The position numbers and the translations under genes are program-made. The notes under the pieces are model-generated. The model did not search any database. It was not told where the DNA came from and saw nothing but the letters and a program-made list of their open reading frames with translations. Below are positions 21,613 through 32,879 of a DNA stretch of 61,245 nucleotides, piece by piece (the first letter of the stretch is position 1; the number at the start of each line of letters is the position of its first letter). This stretch comes from Boothiomyces macroporosus (Eukaryota > Chytridiomycota > Chytridiomycetes > Rhizophydiales > Terramycetaceae): positions 1 to 61,245 of the forward strand of contig JADGKB010000089.1 in assembly GCA_027604185.1 (NCBI GenBank). Direction: 5' to 3'.

Positions 21613-23275
21613 ATGTCGCAAGAGAGTAAATTCAATTCTAAAGCTAGAACCAAAAATAAAATTCTCGATAAAGATAAAAGCAAACAAGATTACATCTGCA
21701 GCATACCCGACTGAAGAGGAAGAGCCGGAAAGAAAGAAACGGCCAGCACCGCAACCATCACAATCTGTTAAAAGAAAGAAAATCACATTGTCGAATTGTT
21801 TAGAGAAGCTGATTACCATGATCACCCAGAGGGATACTTATGGGTTCTTTTTATATCCGGTAGACACTACCCTTGTGCCCGACTATGCGAATATAATCAA
21901 AAATCCGATGGATCTAGGTACTTGAGAGTAATATAGGTACAATGAAGGAAAAGGTATTAAAGAAAATGTACAAGGATTGTGAAGAGTTCAGAAAAGATTT
22001 TGAACTAGTTGTGCGTAATGCCAAATTATACAATGCTCCAGATACGATATACTACAAAGCTGCGGATAAACTAGAGCAGAGCGGACTAAGGATTATTGAA
22101 AGAGAGACTGTCAGCGTAGTTCCGGATGAAGAGGAGGACGTTGTGCAGTCGCCAGAGATATCAGAAAAAACAAAGGTAAAAGAAGAGGAGCCCAAAAAGG
22201 AAAAGAAGAAAAAGATTAAGCACTGGGAAGATCTAGAGAATATCATGTTTCAAATGTACAACCCTGATGGAACGATATACCATGGTATTTGGTTTTTTAT
22301 ATAGAAAATCCAGTGAACAAACCATCGATTGTAGAAAAATCTCCTATATTAGCATTCTTTAAACAGCTTCCATATTATTTCCAAGAAACCCTTTCAGATA
22401 TCGATCTTAATCCGCTAAGTCACTGTTGGATCACTACTGCAGAGACTAAACCGGCATTAACAACCCAAGAACAGAATTACAACTATTACCTTGGGGACGA
22501 AAAGGGTAGATCTTATATGGAGAGTTTAGAGAGCTTTACAAAGGATTTAAAATACAATTTTAAAGAAAAGGATCTAACGAGAGGAGCACATTCAATTGCC
22601 AAAGCAACAAGAAATATAATTGAAAAAAAGAAGGAGGTAGACTATCATGATACAGAGTGCGGCCAAGTGTCAATAAAAGCACAGATCCAGAAACTCACTA
22701 ATGAAGCGGAAACGCTATTCAAGAATGCTGAAAAGGAGATTTACAAAAAACAAGCCAACAAGTGTGCATGCTTATCGCAGCCAGTAGGAACATCAGAACA
22801 AGTACAAATCACATCAATAGAGCAAGCCATTAATGAAAATAAACAAGAATTGCAAAAAATACTAGGAATGCCAAAAGAAACTCGATTACCCCACTTGGAA
22901 AAGTTGCGTAAAAGGTTACTCTTGTTGGTAGAGCAGAGTAATCACTCTGATTTTGAAGTTGCAAAGAATGTTACAGTTAAAGTGGTTCAGCCGAAAGCAA
23001 AGCAGTCACCAAAAGCCAATGCAAATGTTGGTGCATCATATAGTGCAATCACCAGTATGCTAGCACAGCAAAGGGCTAGACCACAGGTATGGCAGCCAAT
23101 GTTTCCAGTTGAAACTCGACCTCCAGAAATAGAGCGAAAATGCATTAATTGCAATGATCCTATTGGAGTAACTGATGATTAATCATAGGGCGTAAATGTC
23201 GGCTACGAGTATTTGTGTTTACAATGCAGTTTATACTATCTGCAGAATAAGATGCACCGACCTATTAGTAAATAA
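21613..23275 (+). CDS. Bromodomain protein of the BRD7/BRD9 type with C-terminal zinc-ribbon-like motif
   Basis: Known role: BRD7/9-type bromodomain proteins are acetyl-lysine readers in SWI/SNF remodelers. Seen: five exons give about 526 residues. Lys-rich start; bromodomain about residues 45-150 (CLEKLITMITQRDTYGFF, PMDLGTMKEKVLKKMYKDCE, NAKLYNAPDTIYYKAADKL); acidic/basic linker; helical region; two CxxC pairs at the end (CINCNDPIGG and CLQCSLYYLQNK) forming a possible zinc ribbon not expected in BRD7/9. Introns: 21626-21647, 21918-21936 (19 nt, inside the bromodomain), 22285-22304, 23168-23188 (21 nt, in-frame stop, inside the zinc motif). The stop TAA overlaps AATAAA. Confidence 0.88.
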
Positions 23276-23317
23276 AGCATTTGTGGATCTAACGCGAAAG
23301 ATTTTTTCTTGCTTGTA

Positions 23318-23835
23318 ATGACCCTGTCAGTAGTAGAAGCGGTGAAATTAGATGAAAGCCAATTGAAAAAAGGTACGCTGTCGCTAAGCAGAACTGTCAA
23401 CGAGAGGATTGAAGCTTGGATCAAAGGAAGAGATGCTCGTAACGTTGGTTGAACACTTGGAGAAGCAGAAACAGACACTGGAAGATCAAAAGAAAGCGAG
23501 AGCAGAGCGATTCAATATCAGTGTAAATACCAACGCTCCTGTCTTAAAAGCATCCAGTAAAAAGACACCAACCACTCCCAAATCTGCACCAACTCCCAAA
23601 TCTGCACCAATGACCAAATCTGTACCAAAAGGAAAACTCGTAGTTGCTGTAGACACCGAATTGGCCCAGAAGCGAAAGGAAAAGTTTGGGGTTGAAACGC
23701 AAGAGCCAAAGAAACCAAAGGTGGAGAAGAAAATAGTAAAGAAGGACGGTAATTATATTTCTTACTTCAGGTAAACTCAAAGTGGAGCTGGATGCCGATC
23801 TCGCAGCCAAACGCAAAGCCAAATTTAACTCGTAA
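23318..23835 (+). CDS. SARNP: SAP-domain mRNA export factor SARNP/Tho1
   Basis: Known role: SARNP (Tho1 in yeast) binds the DEAD-box helicase UAP56/Sub2 and nucleic acid in TREX-linked mRNA export. Seen: three exons give about 158 residues. A SAP domain (LKKELSTRGLKLGSKEEMLV) is assembled only by removing the 19-nt intron 23373-23391. Then come repeats of the helicase-binding motif (KKARAERFNI, AQKRKEKFGV, AAKRKAKFNS) separated by a Thr/Pro/Lys linker. Second intron: 23749-23770 (22 nt). It starts 42 bp after the bromodomain gene and ends 24 bp before the Sac1-like gene, all on the plus strand. Confidence 0.9.
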
Positions 23836-23859
23836 TATATTCCAATTTTTTCTAATCTC

Positions 23860-25866
23860 ATGTTTGCAGACAACCACCGCAAAATTTATATCGTTGAGGG
23901 AGGAAATGTAATTGTAGAGTCGGTAGCAGGTACGCAAGTCAATACTATTTACTTTGATACGAATGACGGAACGGCGAAATTGGATGGTAAATTGTAATAA
24001 TTCAGGACAACTTGGCGATAGCTCGCTTTATACGGAGCCAATAGTAAGCGAGTGTATCCATTTCGGAATCGTTGGATTGTACGATTTTGGGTTTTCTCGG
24101 TATATCTTTGCTATTACTAAGCGGGAGAATGTTTGTTCCAACTCTGACTTGAATGTTGGGATATACAAAATATTAAAAGTTACTGCATTCAATGTTTATC
24201 AGCAACCGCTTTCTCTATCTTTGGATGAAGTAACTTGGCTTAACGTTAGCAAGAGTATCAAGCTGTTACGCTACGTGACCTGGTATCTCAATTCACCACT
24301 AGGGACACGTATTATTCGCTGGATGTTGATTTGACTGCGGATGTGCAGTTTATTGCTTCGCAATTGGCTGGCAATCGTGATTTAATTACCTTTGACAATC
24401 TGGATGATAGGTATATTTGGAATAGGTATTTGCTATCAAATATAATGGCAGACCAAGATCCTAGCAAAGATTACTCTCCTTTTATAGTTCCAATTATCTC
24501 TGGATATGTAGGAACTATGAAGGTGAAATTGGATGGGCCGGAAGTTAGTGTTTTGACAATGTCTCGTACCAGCAGATACCGAGCTGGAAAGAGATATTGG
24601 TGTCGCGGAGTTGATGTTGATGGAAATGTAGCGATTGAAGTTGAAACGAATTTGATTGCTGCAAAAGTTGGCAAAACTGCTGCATATCGGCTCTTGAGAG
24701 GGTCCGTCCCTCTATTTTGGTCCCAAACTAATTTGAATTTGTTTAAAAGACCCAAAATTGAAATGGAAGAAATTGAATCTGATGCTTCAACAATTGGTTT
24801 TGAAAGACACTTTAAACGGTTGTTGGAAACGTACGGATCAGTTGATATTATTGATATGATTGATAGGAACTGCCACGGATCTGATTCGAGGGATTTATCC
24901 ATTGCATATCAAACTGCTGTCAAGACTGTGGACCATCCAAATTTAAAATATTACAAATTTGCACCTGTTATAAATCATGCAACAGAGATGGAATTTACAT
25001 CGCATATCAGCAGGATACTTGATATGCAAGGATTCTTTATATGCACCAGATCTCTTTCAGGAAATAGTGCCTTTTTTACTAAGCTTCAAAATGGAATATT
25101 AAGGGTAAACAGCATAGACTGCATTGATGAAACTTCAATATCTCAATATCTGATTGCTAAAGAAGCCTTGAAGCTTATGCTTATCGAACTGGAAGCTTGG
25201 GGATTTAAAAGAAAAAGCATGCCCTCTTCCATAGAATATCAATTTCAAAAGCTATGGTTAACTATGGCTAATTCATTGTCGCACTACTATGTCGGATCTC
25301 CAATGAACCACCCATACAGAATATGCCGTACTTGGAGATATCAATTCACAACTATTGGAATTGATTTTTGGACACAGATTGTTCGAATGTACCTTTCACA
25401 CTATCAGCATTACAGTACACAGGATAGTGTTGATTTGTTTATGGGCAAGAAATGGCCTGGTCACACCACCGTTGCTGATCAAGTCCTTCTCCGTAGAAGA
25501 ATCATCTATTCAGATTTTTCAAAGCCTCTTTTATTAGCACTGTTTTTGCTAGTCAAGCGATTCGCCGCGCCTCGTAGAGTACACAACCTCATTCAATTCA
25601 TTTTGGCAATAATGTGGATGTACATTTACTGGTTCATGTGCACATTTTTAGGAGTCAGTAAATCCCTGTTCCTTCGCACACCAAAGTACATGATTGATAC
25701 CTCCAAATTGCCAGACTTGTCTCAACCGCCTGAAAAGGGATTGGTAGCTGAATTTGAAAGATTAGAAGCCATCAAAGGGATCCGTAGAAACACGAAACGC
25801 TACAGCTCTGACATGGCTGCTGGCACCATTACCAAGGAAGACTCATTTAACCAGCTTGGCCGCTAA
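23860..25866 (+). CDS. Sac1-like phosphoinositide phosphatase lacking catalytic residues
   Basis: Known role: Sac1 is an ER/Golgi lipid phosphatase that removes phosphate from PI4P using a CX5R active site within RxNCxDCLDRTN. Seen: three exons give about 655 residues. SAC domain segments include YYSLDVDLTADVQFIASQL and FDNLDDRYIWNRYLL, and a C-terminal pair of membrane helices lies near residues 555-600 (LLALFLLVKRF; FILAIMWMYIYWFMC). At about residues 398-413 the motif reads LRVNSIDCIDETSISQ: the nucleophilic Cys is Ser and the catalytic Arg is Glu. The fold appears intact, so this is a likely pseudophosphatase. Introns: 23987-24005 and 24283-24302. Only 12 bp separate its stop from the next ATG. 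Confidence 0.88.
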
Positions 25867-25878
25867 TGTTTTAATATA

Positions 25879-26901
25879 ATGCCGATTTTTAGCTTTTTTC
25901 CCCAATCAAATTCGCCCGTTTTAGTCGGCATGCTCGCCGCACCACCTGAGCATTGTTCCCCAAACTGCAAAATGGAACTAACTCCAATCAATGCAGAGCC
26001 AGAATTAGTTCCAAAAGACCTCACCACCTCCAATAACTCTATCCAGCAACTCTTGGACTCTACTCAAATGATCTCTCACCAACTTTCCCAGTTCCTATCA
26101 ACCACAGTGCAAATAAATCCTCAAGAAGACCTCGTAACTCAACTATCAAGTATATTTAGACATCAGCAACAAATCAATCAACTCCAGTACTCAGTCTCTA
26201 CTGCGAATTACATGGCCAATATTGCGAATTTCACTCGAACAAAGAAATTGGAGGGAATAATTCTTCGCGGGCAGCAAGAGATTATTACCCTGTCAAAAAC
26301 TATAACCAATTTAAGAGCGACTATTCAAAATTTGGATATGGATGTTGAAGCGCAGCGACAGGAAGCTCAGCGGCTTAATTCTGTCCTCAAGGATACCCAG
26401 AACGTCCTCAATAATGCTATAATTCAAGTACGTTCAGTTAACTTTAGTATCGAAAAGAACTGGATGAGCAGAAACGAGTGTTGGATAGTACCGCTGAAAA
26501 GTTGGATAAACTATCGCAAACTAGGATAAAGACTGATTTCCTGGTAGATAGCGGGTACGACCGTATTAATTTAGTATCTTGTTTGGATGTATTTTGCTAC
26601 TTCGAAATTCTCTCACTATGACTGCTGTTGATAGCTTATCCTCATTCTTGCCAAAGAAAAATAGAAAGTATGTTGAAAGACTCATTCAACTGGTTACATT
26701 TATTGCGCTATTCACAAGGCTGAGAAAGTTTTTGCTCGCACTTGGGATTCATGGAGGGTATCCTGCATCTAATCTAGGGTTGGCACTGTATTCAGTTACT
26801 TGAAGGCTGTAACTGGTTTGGATATTGGAAAGAGTATAGACAATGTGAATGAGTTTATGAAATTACCACCTCGTGATTTTGATCGCAAATTGCTGAAATA
26901 A
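25879..26901 (+). CDS. Coiled-coil protein with C-terminal membrane segments
   Basis: Four exons give about 320 residues; family not recognised. Seen: Gln/Leu-rich coiled coil about residues 50-230 (QQEIITLSKTITNLRATIQN; KELDEQKRVLDSTAEKLDKL), then hydrophobic stretches (SGILFGCILLLRNS; LIQLVTFIALFTRLRKFLLA) and a polar end. This suggests a tail-anchored or hairpin membrane tether. Introns: 26428-26447, 26555-26574, 26758-26777 (20 nt each). The start could be 25879 or a later in-frame ATG. It begins 12 bp after the Sac1-like stop codon. Its stop TAA lies in AATAAA and faces the asteroid-like gene 23 bp away. Confidence 0.75.
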
Positions 26902-26924
26902 AGTGTTTCATTGTGTATATTGCT

Positions 26925-28618
26925 TTACATTTCTGGATATTCTATCACTATATCTACAAGCGGTTCAAGGCCAGCAATAACGCTAGAGTATATGTCTTTA
27001 TACCTTTCTATACCTACCCTTCCAAGCAATGATTTTGGTGATGCGCCTTTACGAGCATGTTGCAGGCACCAATGGAATGTAGGTCCATCAAGCAATTCCC
27101 AAAATACCACATCTGTTCCTTCCAATGAACACAGTAATGATAAACAAAAGATTATGCATTCAATCTGCGCCAATTGATGGATTGATTCTTTAGTGGGGTT
27201 GATGGTTCTGCTTGGAATCTTGCTTTTACCTTCCAAACCCGCTTGGACAAGTATAGAACTAGATATCCATCCACACAACTCATGGTTTCCAACCGGCTTG
27301 CCACTTTGATATAGATACTGTATTAGCTCTCGAAAAGCGTAAATCATTACATCCATACTGTTGGCTATAGGTGGAACTAATACTTGGGTATTAGTGAGAG
27401 AAACCAGTCTTGTCGCCATTGAATTGGATGAACGGTAATGTTCTGTAATGTTGTTCACACCCAGGCGAGTGTAAAGAGACCTTCTTACATTTTGTGCAGA
27501 GTCCCAACTGCATGCAGAACTGTAGTTTTCCAAAAACAAGGTACACCAAAAAGTTGAATCGTACATGATTTCAAAAATCTTTGGATTAATCAGTCCTTGG
27601 CTATACATTTTTTCCAGTTCGGTAGTGTAAGAAATTTCTTTGCATTCAAATAAGTCGTATTGCGTACGGGCCAGAGTGAACGCTGTATCTAGTTTATATG
27701 TCCAATCTGATTTCACTAGCTCTATTATTTTCTCTTGAGCTTTTGCAGGTGGAAGTGAATTGAATTTGCGTACCAGTTGAATTACTTTTGGCCATTTCTG
27801 CTTTGGCTTGACTTGGTTTTTGATTCCTAATGCCGGATTTGCCTTGTATAATTCCGATACTTCATCTCTTGAGAAATGATCACTCCCTCCCAATACAGCT
27901 ACAAGATACAACAGATTTGCATTCACACCAAATGCCAGAGCCAATTTCTTGCGGGTATACAAAACAACAGACAGCGCGTTATTTGATTCATCAACCTTAT
28001 CCTTAATATATTGATTCATTCTATGTTAGCTTGTGCCTACTTGAAGTTGATACTGTCCAGAGGAATAAAGCCAGGAATGTCGTAAACATAAAAGTCAGAG
28101 TCCTGAGATAATACATATCCATTGTATTTCTTTGCTAATCCTGCAATAACAGAGTCTGCTTCCTCCTTGGCAATTATGTATTCAACCCCCAACTTTTTAA
28201 CCGTCTCAATGACAATTGGGACTGCAAAGGGTGGTAAAATTGATGCAGCCAGAGATTGGCTGCCTGGGTCGACCACTGCTGCTGTAGCTTCTTTTAATAG
28301 TTCGTGGATTTTATCTACTCGTTCTTGGTTCCTGGATAGTCTCTCTGATACTTTATATTTCGGCAACGCTCCATCGAAAACAACAATAATCCTCTTTCCG
28401 GTCCTTATTAGATAACTGTAATGCTGCTCAACATAGTACTGAAAGGAGTGGTACTGGGGGCCATGCAGCCAGTTGATTTCTCTGGCAATTTGGAATCCAA
28501 ATGAATTTCCATCAACCACCAGCACACCGCTGTTGGAATGATTGCAACTCCAGGTAATCCGCTCTCCCAAATTGGGGAAATTCTGTTTAATATGTAGGGT
28601 CAGTCCAAATACTCCCAT
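26925..28618 (-). CDS. Asteroid-like protein (XPG/FEN nuclease fold)
   Basis: Known: asteroid proteins share the XPG N and I regions with FEN1-family structure-specific nucleases, and their substrates are poorly known. Seen: two exons give about 557 residues. MGVFGLTLHIKQNF, then VLVVDGNSFGFQIARE (first acidic site), IIVVFDGALPKYK, and the XPG-I region AKEEADSVIAGLAKKYNGYV with LSQDSDFYVYDIPGFIPL. A long helical C-terminal part follows. Acidic residues of the active-site cluster are kept, so activity is possible. Intron: 28021-28040 (20 nt). It lies 37 bp downstream of HIS1 on the same strand. Confidence 0.85.
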
Positions 28619-28655
28619 TTAAAAACAAAAAAAAATAATATTGCTGATAATTTAT

Positions 28656-29637
28656 TCAGTGCCCAATTCTACAATTATGGATTTCCATAACCATAATATC
28701 TTCTGCTCCAATAGCAGTCAAGTCGTCCATAATCTGAACCACTTCCTTCTTTAAGACCATCGAGGAAACAGCAACCCAATTCTCATCTTCCAGTGGGGAT
28801 AGAGTAGGTGCTTTCTTTCCTGGAGTAATCTTTGCTGCTAGCGGCAGATTCTTTCTCAAGATATTGTAAGTGGTCAGCACATACTTTTGAGCAGTCAAGA
28901 CGCCAACAATTCTTGTCTTGATTTTTTCAATCAAAGCGTTAGATTTGTGTTTTGATGGATTACATATTAGAACCGCTTGTGTGGTAAGCAAAGTGGCAAT
29001 TGGTGTCAACTTGGCAGCCCTCATTGTTTCTCCAGACTCAACTAAATCAACTGGCCATTAATGATCGATTACCAATCGCATCCGCTAATCCCAACGAACA
29101 TGCAGCCTCCACAGACCCACCAACATAAGTCACTTTTGTGCTTGGCTTGGCATCCAGCTTCAGTTCAGAAAGTGCTTCAATACTGTCCTCGTGAGTTTTT
29201 CCTTGTTCCCTAGAGCTAAAGTAACTTTTGTTATGGATCAAATACCTCTTGGTAATGTTGGTGAATGAAGTAACAATCCTCTTTCCAATCAATTCGTCAA
29301 TTGATTTATATCCGGCAGAGATTGGGACTTGGACTTGCAGCTGGCATTTGCCAAACCCAAGTGGAAGCAACTCTTCAACCACAACCGCATTTTCTTTGCA
29401 CATATCCTGCCCAGTAATCCCGATATCAACGTTACCCTCTCCGACGAATTTAGCAATGTCAGAAGCATTTAAAAACACTAGTGCGATTGGCAAATTGGTA
29501 GAAAGTGCGATATCGAGTCTGTTTCTACGGGTGAATTGGATATCGGCTCCAGCTAGTAATTGTAAGCATTGTTCGTGAAGTCTTCCTTTCTTTGGAATGG
29601 CGAATAGCAATCTTCCTTCTAAATCAGCTGGATCCAT
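28656..29637 (-). CDS. HIS1: ATP phosphoribosyltransferase (histidine biosynthesis, step 1)
   Basis: Known role: HisG/His1 joins ATP and PRPP to phosphoribosyl-ATP, the first and feedback-inhibited step of histidine synthesis. Seen: two exons give 319 residues of the long form. RLLFAIPKKGRLHEQCLQLL, VGEGNVDIGITGQDMC, the PRPP-binding region KVTYVGGSVEAACSLGLADA then IVDLVESGETMRAA, and a C-terminal ACT-like regulatory domain (WVAVSSMVLKKEVVQIMDDL). Intron: 29051-29072 (22 nt), placed exactly in the ADAIVDLVESG motif. An in-frame GTG lies nine codons upstream; ATG 29637 is the proper start. The stop TGA overlaps AATAAA. It argues for histidine prototrophy in this organism. Confidence 0.95.
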
Positions 29638-29855
29638 TTTTTTAATGACAACGGAAAATTGCACTTCGCCAACATGTAATGTGGCGCAGATAGATCATCA
29701 ACAAAACGTTGTTGCAACCTTTTACTGACACGATAATTATGGTGGGTATTAGAAAAAGCTGTCGCGTCAAAGCGATTCAAGACCAGATAGACCTGTTATA
29801 TCACGAGCCTAAAACACGTACAGTAAAACAATTTATTATATCACAGCAAGCCTAG

Positions 29856-31044
29856 TCATATTGCCAACAATCCAGCACCAAGCGCCTTTATCGCACTTAT
29901 ATTAGGGACACCCAGTTCGGTCTAGGTTAATGTATTCTTACTTTGACAGAATCAGATACATCAGTAACGCCAACAAGCTGGCATCTGTAAAATCCGCAAT
30001 TTCCGTCATCAAATTTACTTTGGCAATGCCTACAGTCAACTACAATTCACCAGCAAAACTTGTATCCACAGTACAGGCAATCAACTTTGTTGCATCCCTC
30101 TTCTCTATTAATCAAGATGGAGCATTTTGGGCATCTCTTGCTGTTTGACAGCTTCCAATTAACGTTTGCCAAGAATTCTTGGCTGCCTAGTTGCATGGTC
30201 AAGATATGGGACATGTGTTCTTGACAGGTCATGTTGTAATGGTATGGGGATGCTCCGCAAGGGAAACAAATATCAGTGCAGCAAGCATTACTACATTAAT
30301 AATGAATTACCAAATGACTTTTGGAAACTTGGATATATGTCTGAATTGGAGATCTTTCCATTTATCCGAGTCTAATTCTAATGTGATCAACTTTGAGGAG
30401 AATTGAGAAATGATATCGATATGATACTCGCTGTTTTTCCCATTGCTACTATTAGTAAGAAATACTATTTCCTCCTCGCAAAGTATTCCAAATCAACAAT
30501 TAGCTGGGTATAAATAGAATGAACCTCCAACGGGCCTCCTCTAAAATGACAGGAGAAATCCGACTGGAACTTTGACAGTATCTTAAAACCAAGGCTGTCA
30601 ATTGTATCGTTAGATACCAGTATCTTTTCGAGCATGGCGAACAGCTCTTCATATGCTCTACAGTCAATGACAATTACAGTTTCCTTGAAACTTTGTCGAT
30701 TTTAGGTGTCGGAGTAGCATATATTTCATTTATTTGGCAGCTTTCGCAAGTCCTGGTGAGCGGTCGGTAAGGCCTGTTATAATGCTCATACAAATCAACA
30801 ACGTCTTCGTCGACATACTAGGTTAAAAGAGCATTACGTCTTCCCAATCGGATTGACTAAGCGTTGTTGAACAAGCCGGACAGCTAATCTTTTGAACTGA
30901 CAGACCCCAAGAGTTTGTAACTTGAGTCTTGATATACTTGTTGAAGCATTGGAAGCAAAATTGGTCTCGACAATTCGGAAGGCAGAAATCAAGATGCGCA
31001 TCAAAGCAAATATTGCATCTAGTCAGTAGTTGTTCCATATCCAT
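29856..31044 (-). CDS. RBR (RING-IBR-RING) E3 ubiquitin ligase
   Basis: Known role: RBR ligases receive ubiquitin on a RING2 cysteine before passing it to substrate. Seen: seven exons give about 355 residues. RING1 (CNICFDAHLDFCLPNCRDQF, ISCPAC); linker with CESC; IBR-like Cys cluster (CNACCTDICFPCGASPYHYN); RING2 (CPKCSILINREEGCNKVDCL, YCGYKFCWHC, CGFYRC). The expected acceptor position is the Cys of GCNKVDC. Introns: 30818-30837, 30658-30677, 30446-30465, 30291-30310, 30030-30050, 29922-29941. The 21-nt one begins inside the CWHC motif and carries an in-frame stop. After the last intron a short hydrophobic tail ends in TGA, with AATAAA about 20 bases on. Confidence 0.88.
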
Positions 31045-31474
31045 TTGAATAGTTTAATAATCGGAAAAGTTTGAATGCGGCAAGATGGGGAGCGCATTCA
31101 GGTGTGTGGCTGAAAAGTCTAATTTCAAGAGGGCATTTTGAATGACGTTTGTTTATCAGCTGCTGCAAACAATCGATAAGAAATAAAACAATGGATGTTG
31201 TTGATGCCATAATATGAGGTATTTTTAACATAAATATGGTCTGGTTTCGTCTTGAAGGTTTTTGTCAGTGATTGGTAACGATTGATGGTGATGAGTCGAT
31301 TCTCACTGACCACGATTCTAACCCACATGTAACATCTGGTACCCAACATGAACTTGTAGTCAATCTTCTACATGAATCAATTGACAGTGACAAACATCAC
31401 ATGTCGACAAGCCAAGTCAGCCAGCACAATCACGTCTGGATCACGCAGTTTCAAACTACTTTATTGAGTTTATA
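31045..31474. other. Intergenic, nothing recognised
   Basis: Short open frames on both strands show no motif and no short-intron chain. The region should hold the RBR ligase promoter and the 3' end of the Cys-rich gene, whose AATAAA lies 11 bases after its stop. Confidence 0.5.
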
Positions 31475-31987
31475 CTAGGAAGAAATGCGAACGCATTTAG
31501 CTTTAGGACAAGAGTAAAATGTCTGATTGAATTTTACGCAAGATTCGTTTTGGCCGCATGGAGGGCAGGTTACGTTTGTGTTTGGACAGTCTATTGGCGG
31601 CGCACAAAACGCTACTGGACATTCAAACTCGGTTGCTAGTTTTATTTCGCAGTGCATGGTTGAATTACAGTTTGGGCATTCTGGAATAGTTCTGTTGCAT
31701 ATCAATGGTCCTGGATCAAGACAGACTGCTTTTGGACAAGCAGTATTGGTTTGGGGGGTGATTTTACAAGTTTGAGTTGAAGGGCAATTGCACTGGGGGA
31801 TTTGCTGAGAGCATATTACTGGTTCCACTGGAATACAGACTGCTTTTTGGCAGCTATCGTTTGTGGGTGGAATAACTCTACATTCTTCGTTGTCATTACA
31901 TTTCAAGCACCTGGGTAATAGTCTTGAGCACGAAGGTGATTTAGGTTGAGCTGAACATAACAGTGCCAGTGTAGAGATTAGTCTCAT
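31475..31987 (-). CDS. Secreted Cys-rich four-repeat protein (Opy2-N-like)
   Basis: A single exon of 170 residues with a short signal peptide (MRLISTLALLCSAQP). Four tandem repeats of about 37 residues follow, each with six to seven cysteines in the order C...C..C...C....C.KA.C (for example CNDNEECRVIPPTNDSC, CPSTQTCKITPQTNTAC). Known: similar Cys arrays occur in fungal cell-surface proteins such as the Opy2 N-terminal domain. There is no transmembrane or GPI-like tail, so it is probably secreted. The biological role is unknown. Neighbouring genes are housekeeping and give no clue. Confidence 0.75.
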   Translation of the reverse strand: MRLISTLALLCSAQPKSPSCSRLLPRCLKCNDNEECRVIPPTNDSCQKAVCIPVEPVICSQQIPQCNCPSTQTCKITPQTNTACPKAVCLDPGPLICNRTIPECPNCNSTMHCEIKLATEFECPVAFCAPPIDCPNTNVTCPPCGQNESCVKFNQTFYSCPKAKCVRISS

Positions 31988-32324
31988 TTTTAAAAAAGTT
32001 GTTTACGCGTACAATGCTAGTGGTGATTTAAACTTTCAAATGTGGCCATTCAATCTACAATCTTTCTTTAGATGGTATTTGAAAGCAGATGCATTCAGTT
32101 TGGTAGGAACCTTGAAATTCCTTGATACTTTGAAAATCTTTGCACAAGGACAAGTATCTGGGTATCTGAGGAAGCGACTAGGCATGCTACCACATGAACT
32201 ACGCTCGGAATCTTCACCCTCAATGCACCAGGAAACTCCTACCAAAGAGTATTCAACTCGCTTATTGTAACAAAGTGAAACTTTATTAAAAGAATATGAT
32301 TTCGCTTTACACTTTACTGGTAAA
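31988..32324. other. Intergenic, nothing recognised
   Basis: This spacer lies between RPS23 (3' end) and the Cys-rich gene (5' end). A plus-strand frame of 76 codons at 32040-32270 and an antisense frame both look like chance. An isolated ACGCGT lies near 31995, just upstream of the Cys-rich gene. Confidence 0.45.
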
Positions 32325-32879
32325 TTAAGAACGTGGCTTTTCCTTCTTTTCTTTGAAGAGAGCTAAAAGTGCAACTCCAGATACTTTGACAACCTTGAAT
32401 CTGATACCTGGCAAATCACCAACAGCCTTACCACGACGACCGAAACCAGCAATCAAAACTTCGTCCTACAGTTTAGCTTATAATTACGTTTTCTTCGATA
32501 AAGTTCAAACAACCGTCATTTGGAACGAATGCGGTAACTTTCTTTGCGTTCTTCAATAATTGCGCACGAACACACTTACGAATAGCAGAGTTAGGTTGTT
32601 TGGATTCAACACCAATCTTTTCCAAAACAATTCCTTTAGCGTGGGAAGATCCTCCGAACGGAGAGTACTTGTATGCAGTTCCGAGAGCACGCTTTTTGTA
32701 ATCGTTGTCAGCCCATCTGTTATTTCTGCGAAGAGTGCGGAGCTTTCTGGCAGCTTGAAGACCTCTTGGTTTACACCTGGTTATTAGAAATGCTCCATTA
32801 TGAAATTGATTCAGAAGCTGATTGATATAATTCCAATATTATACTACTGAACTAGCGCTGTGAATACTTACTTGCCCAT
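32325..32879 (-). CDS. RPS23: 40S ribosomal protein S23 (uS12)
   Basis: Known role: uS12 sits at the decoding centre of the small subunit. Seen: three exons give 145 residues. [60 protein letters not shown] and [20 protein letters not shown], with the invariant [10 protein letters not shown] loop kept. Intron 1 (32777-32871, 95 nt) falls after the eighth coding base and is the longest in the window. Intron 2 (32466-32487) is a normal 22 nt. Long 5'-proximal introns in ribosomal protein genes are known from yeast. Confidence 0.97.
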
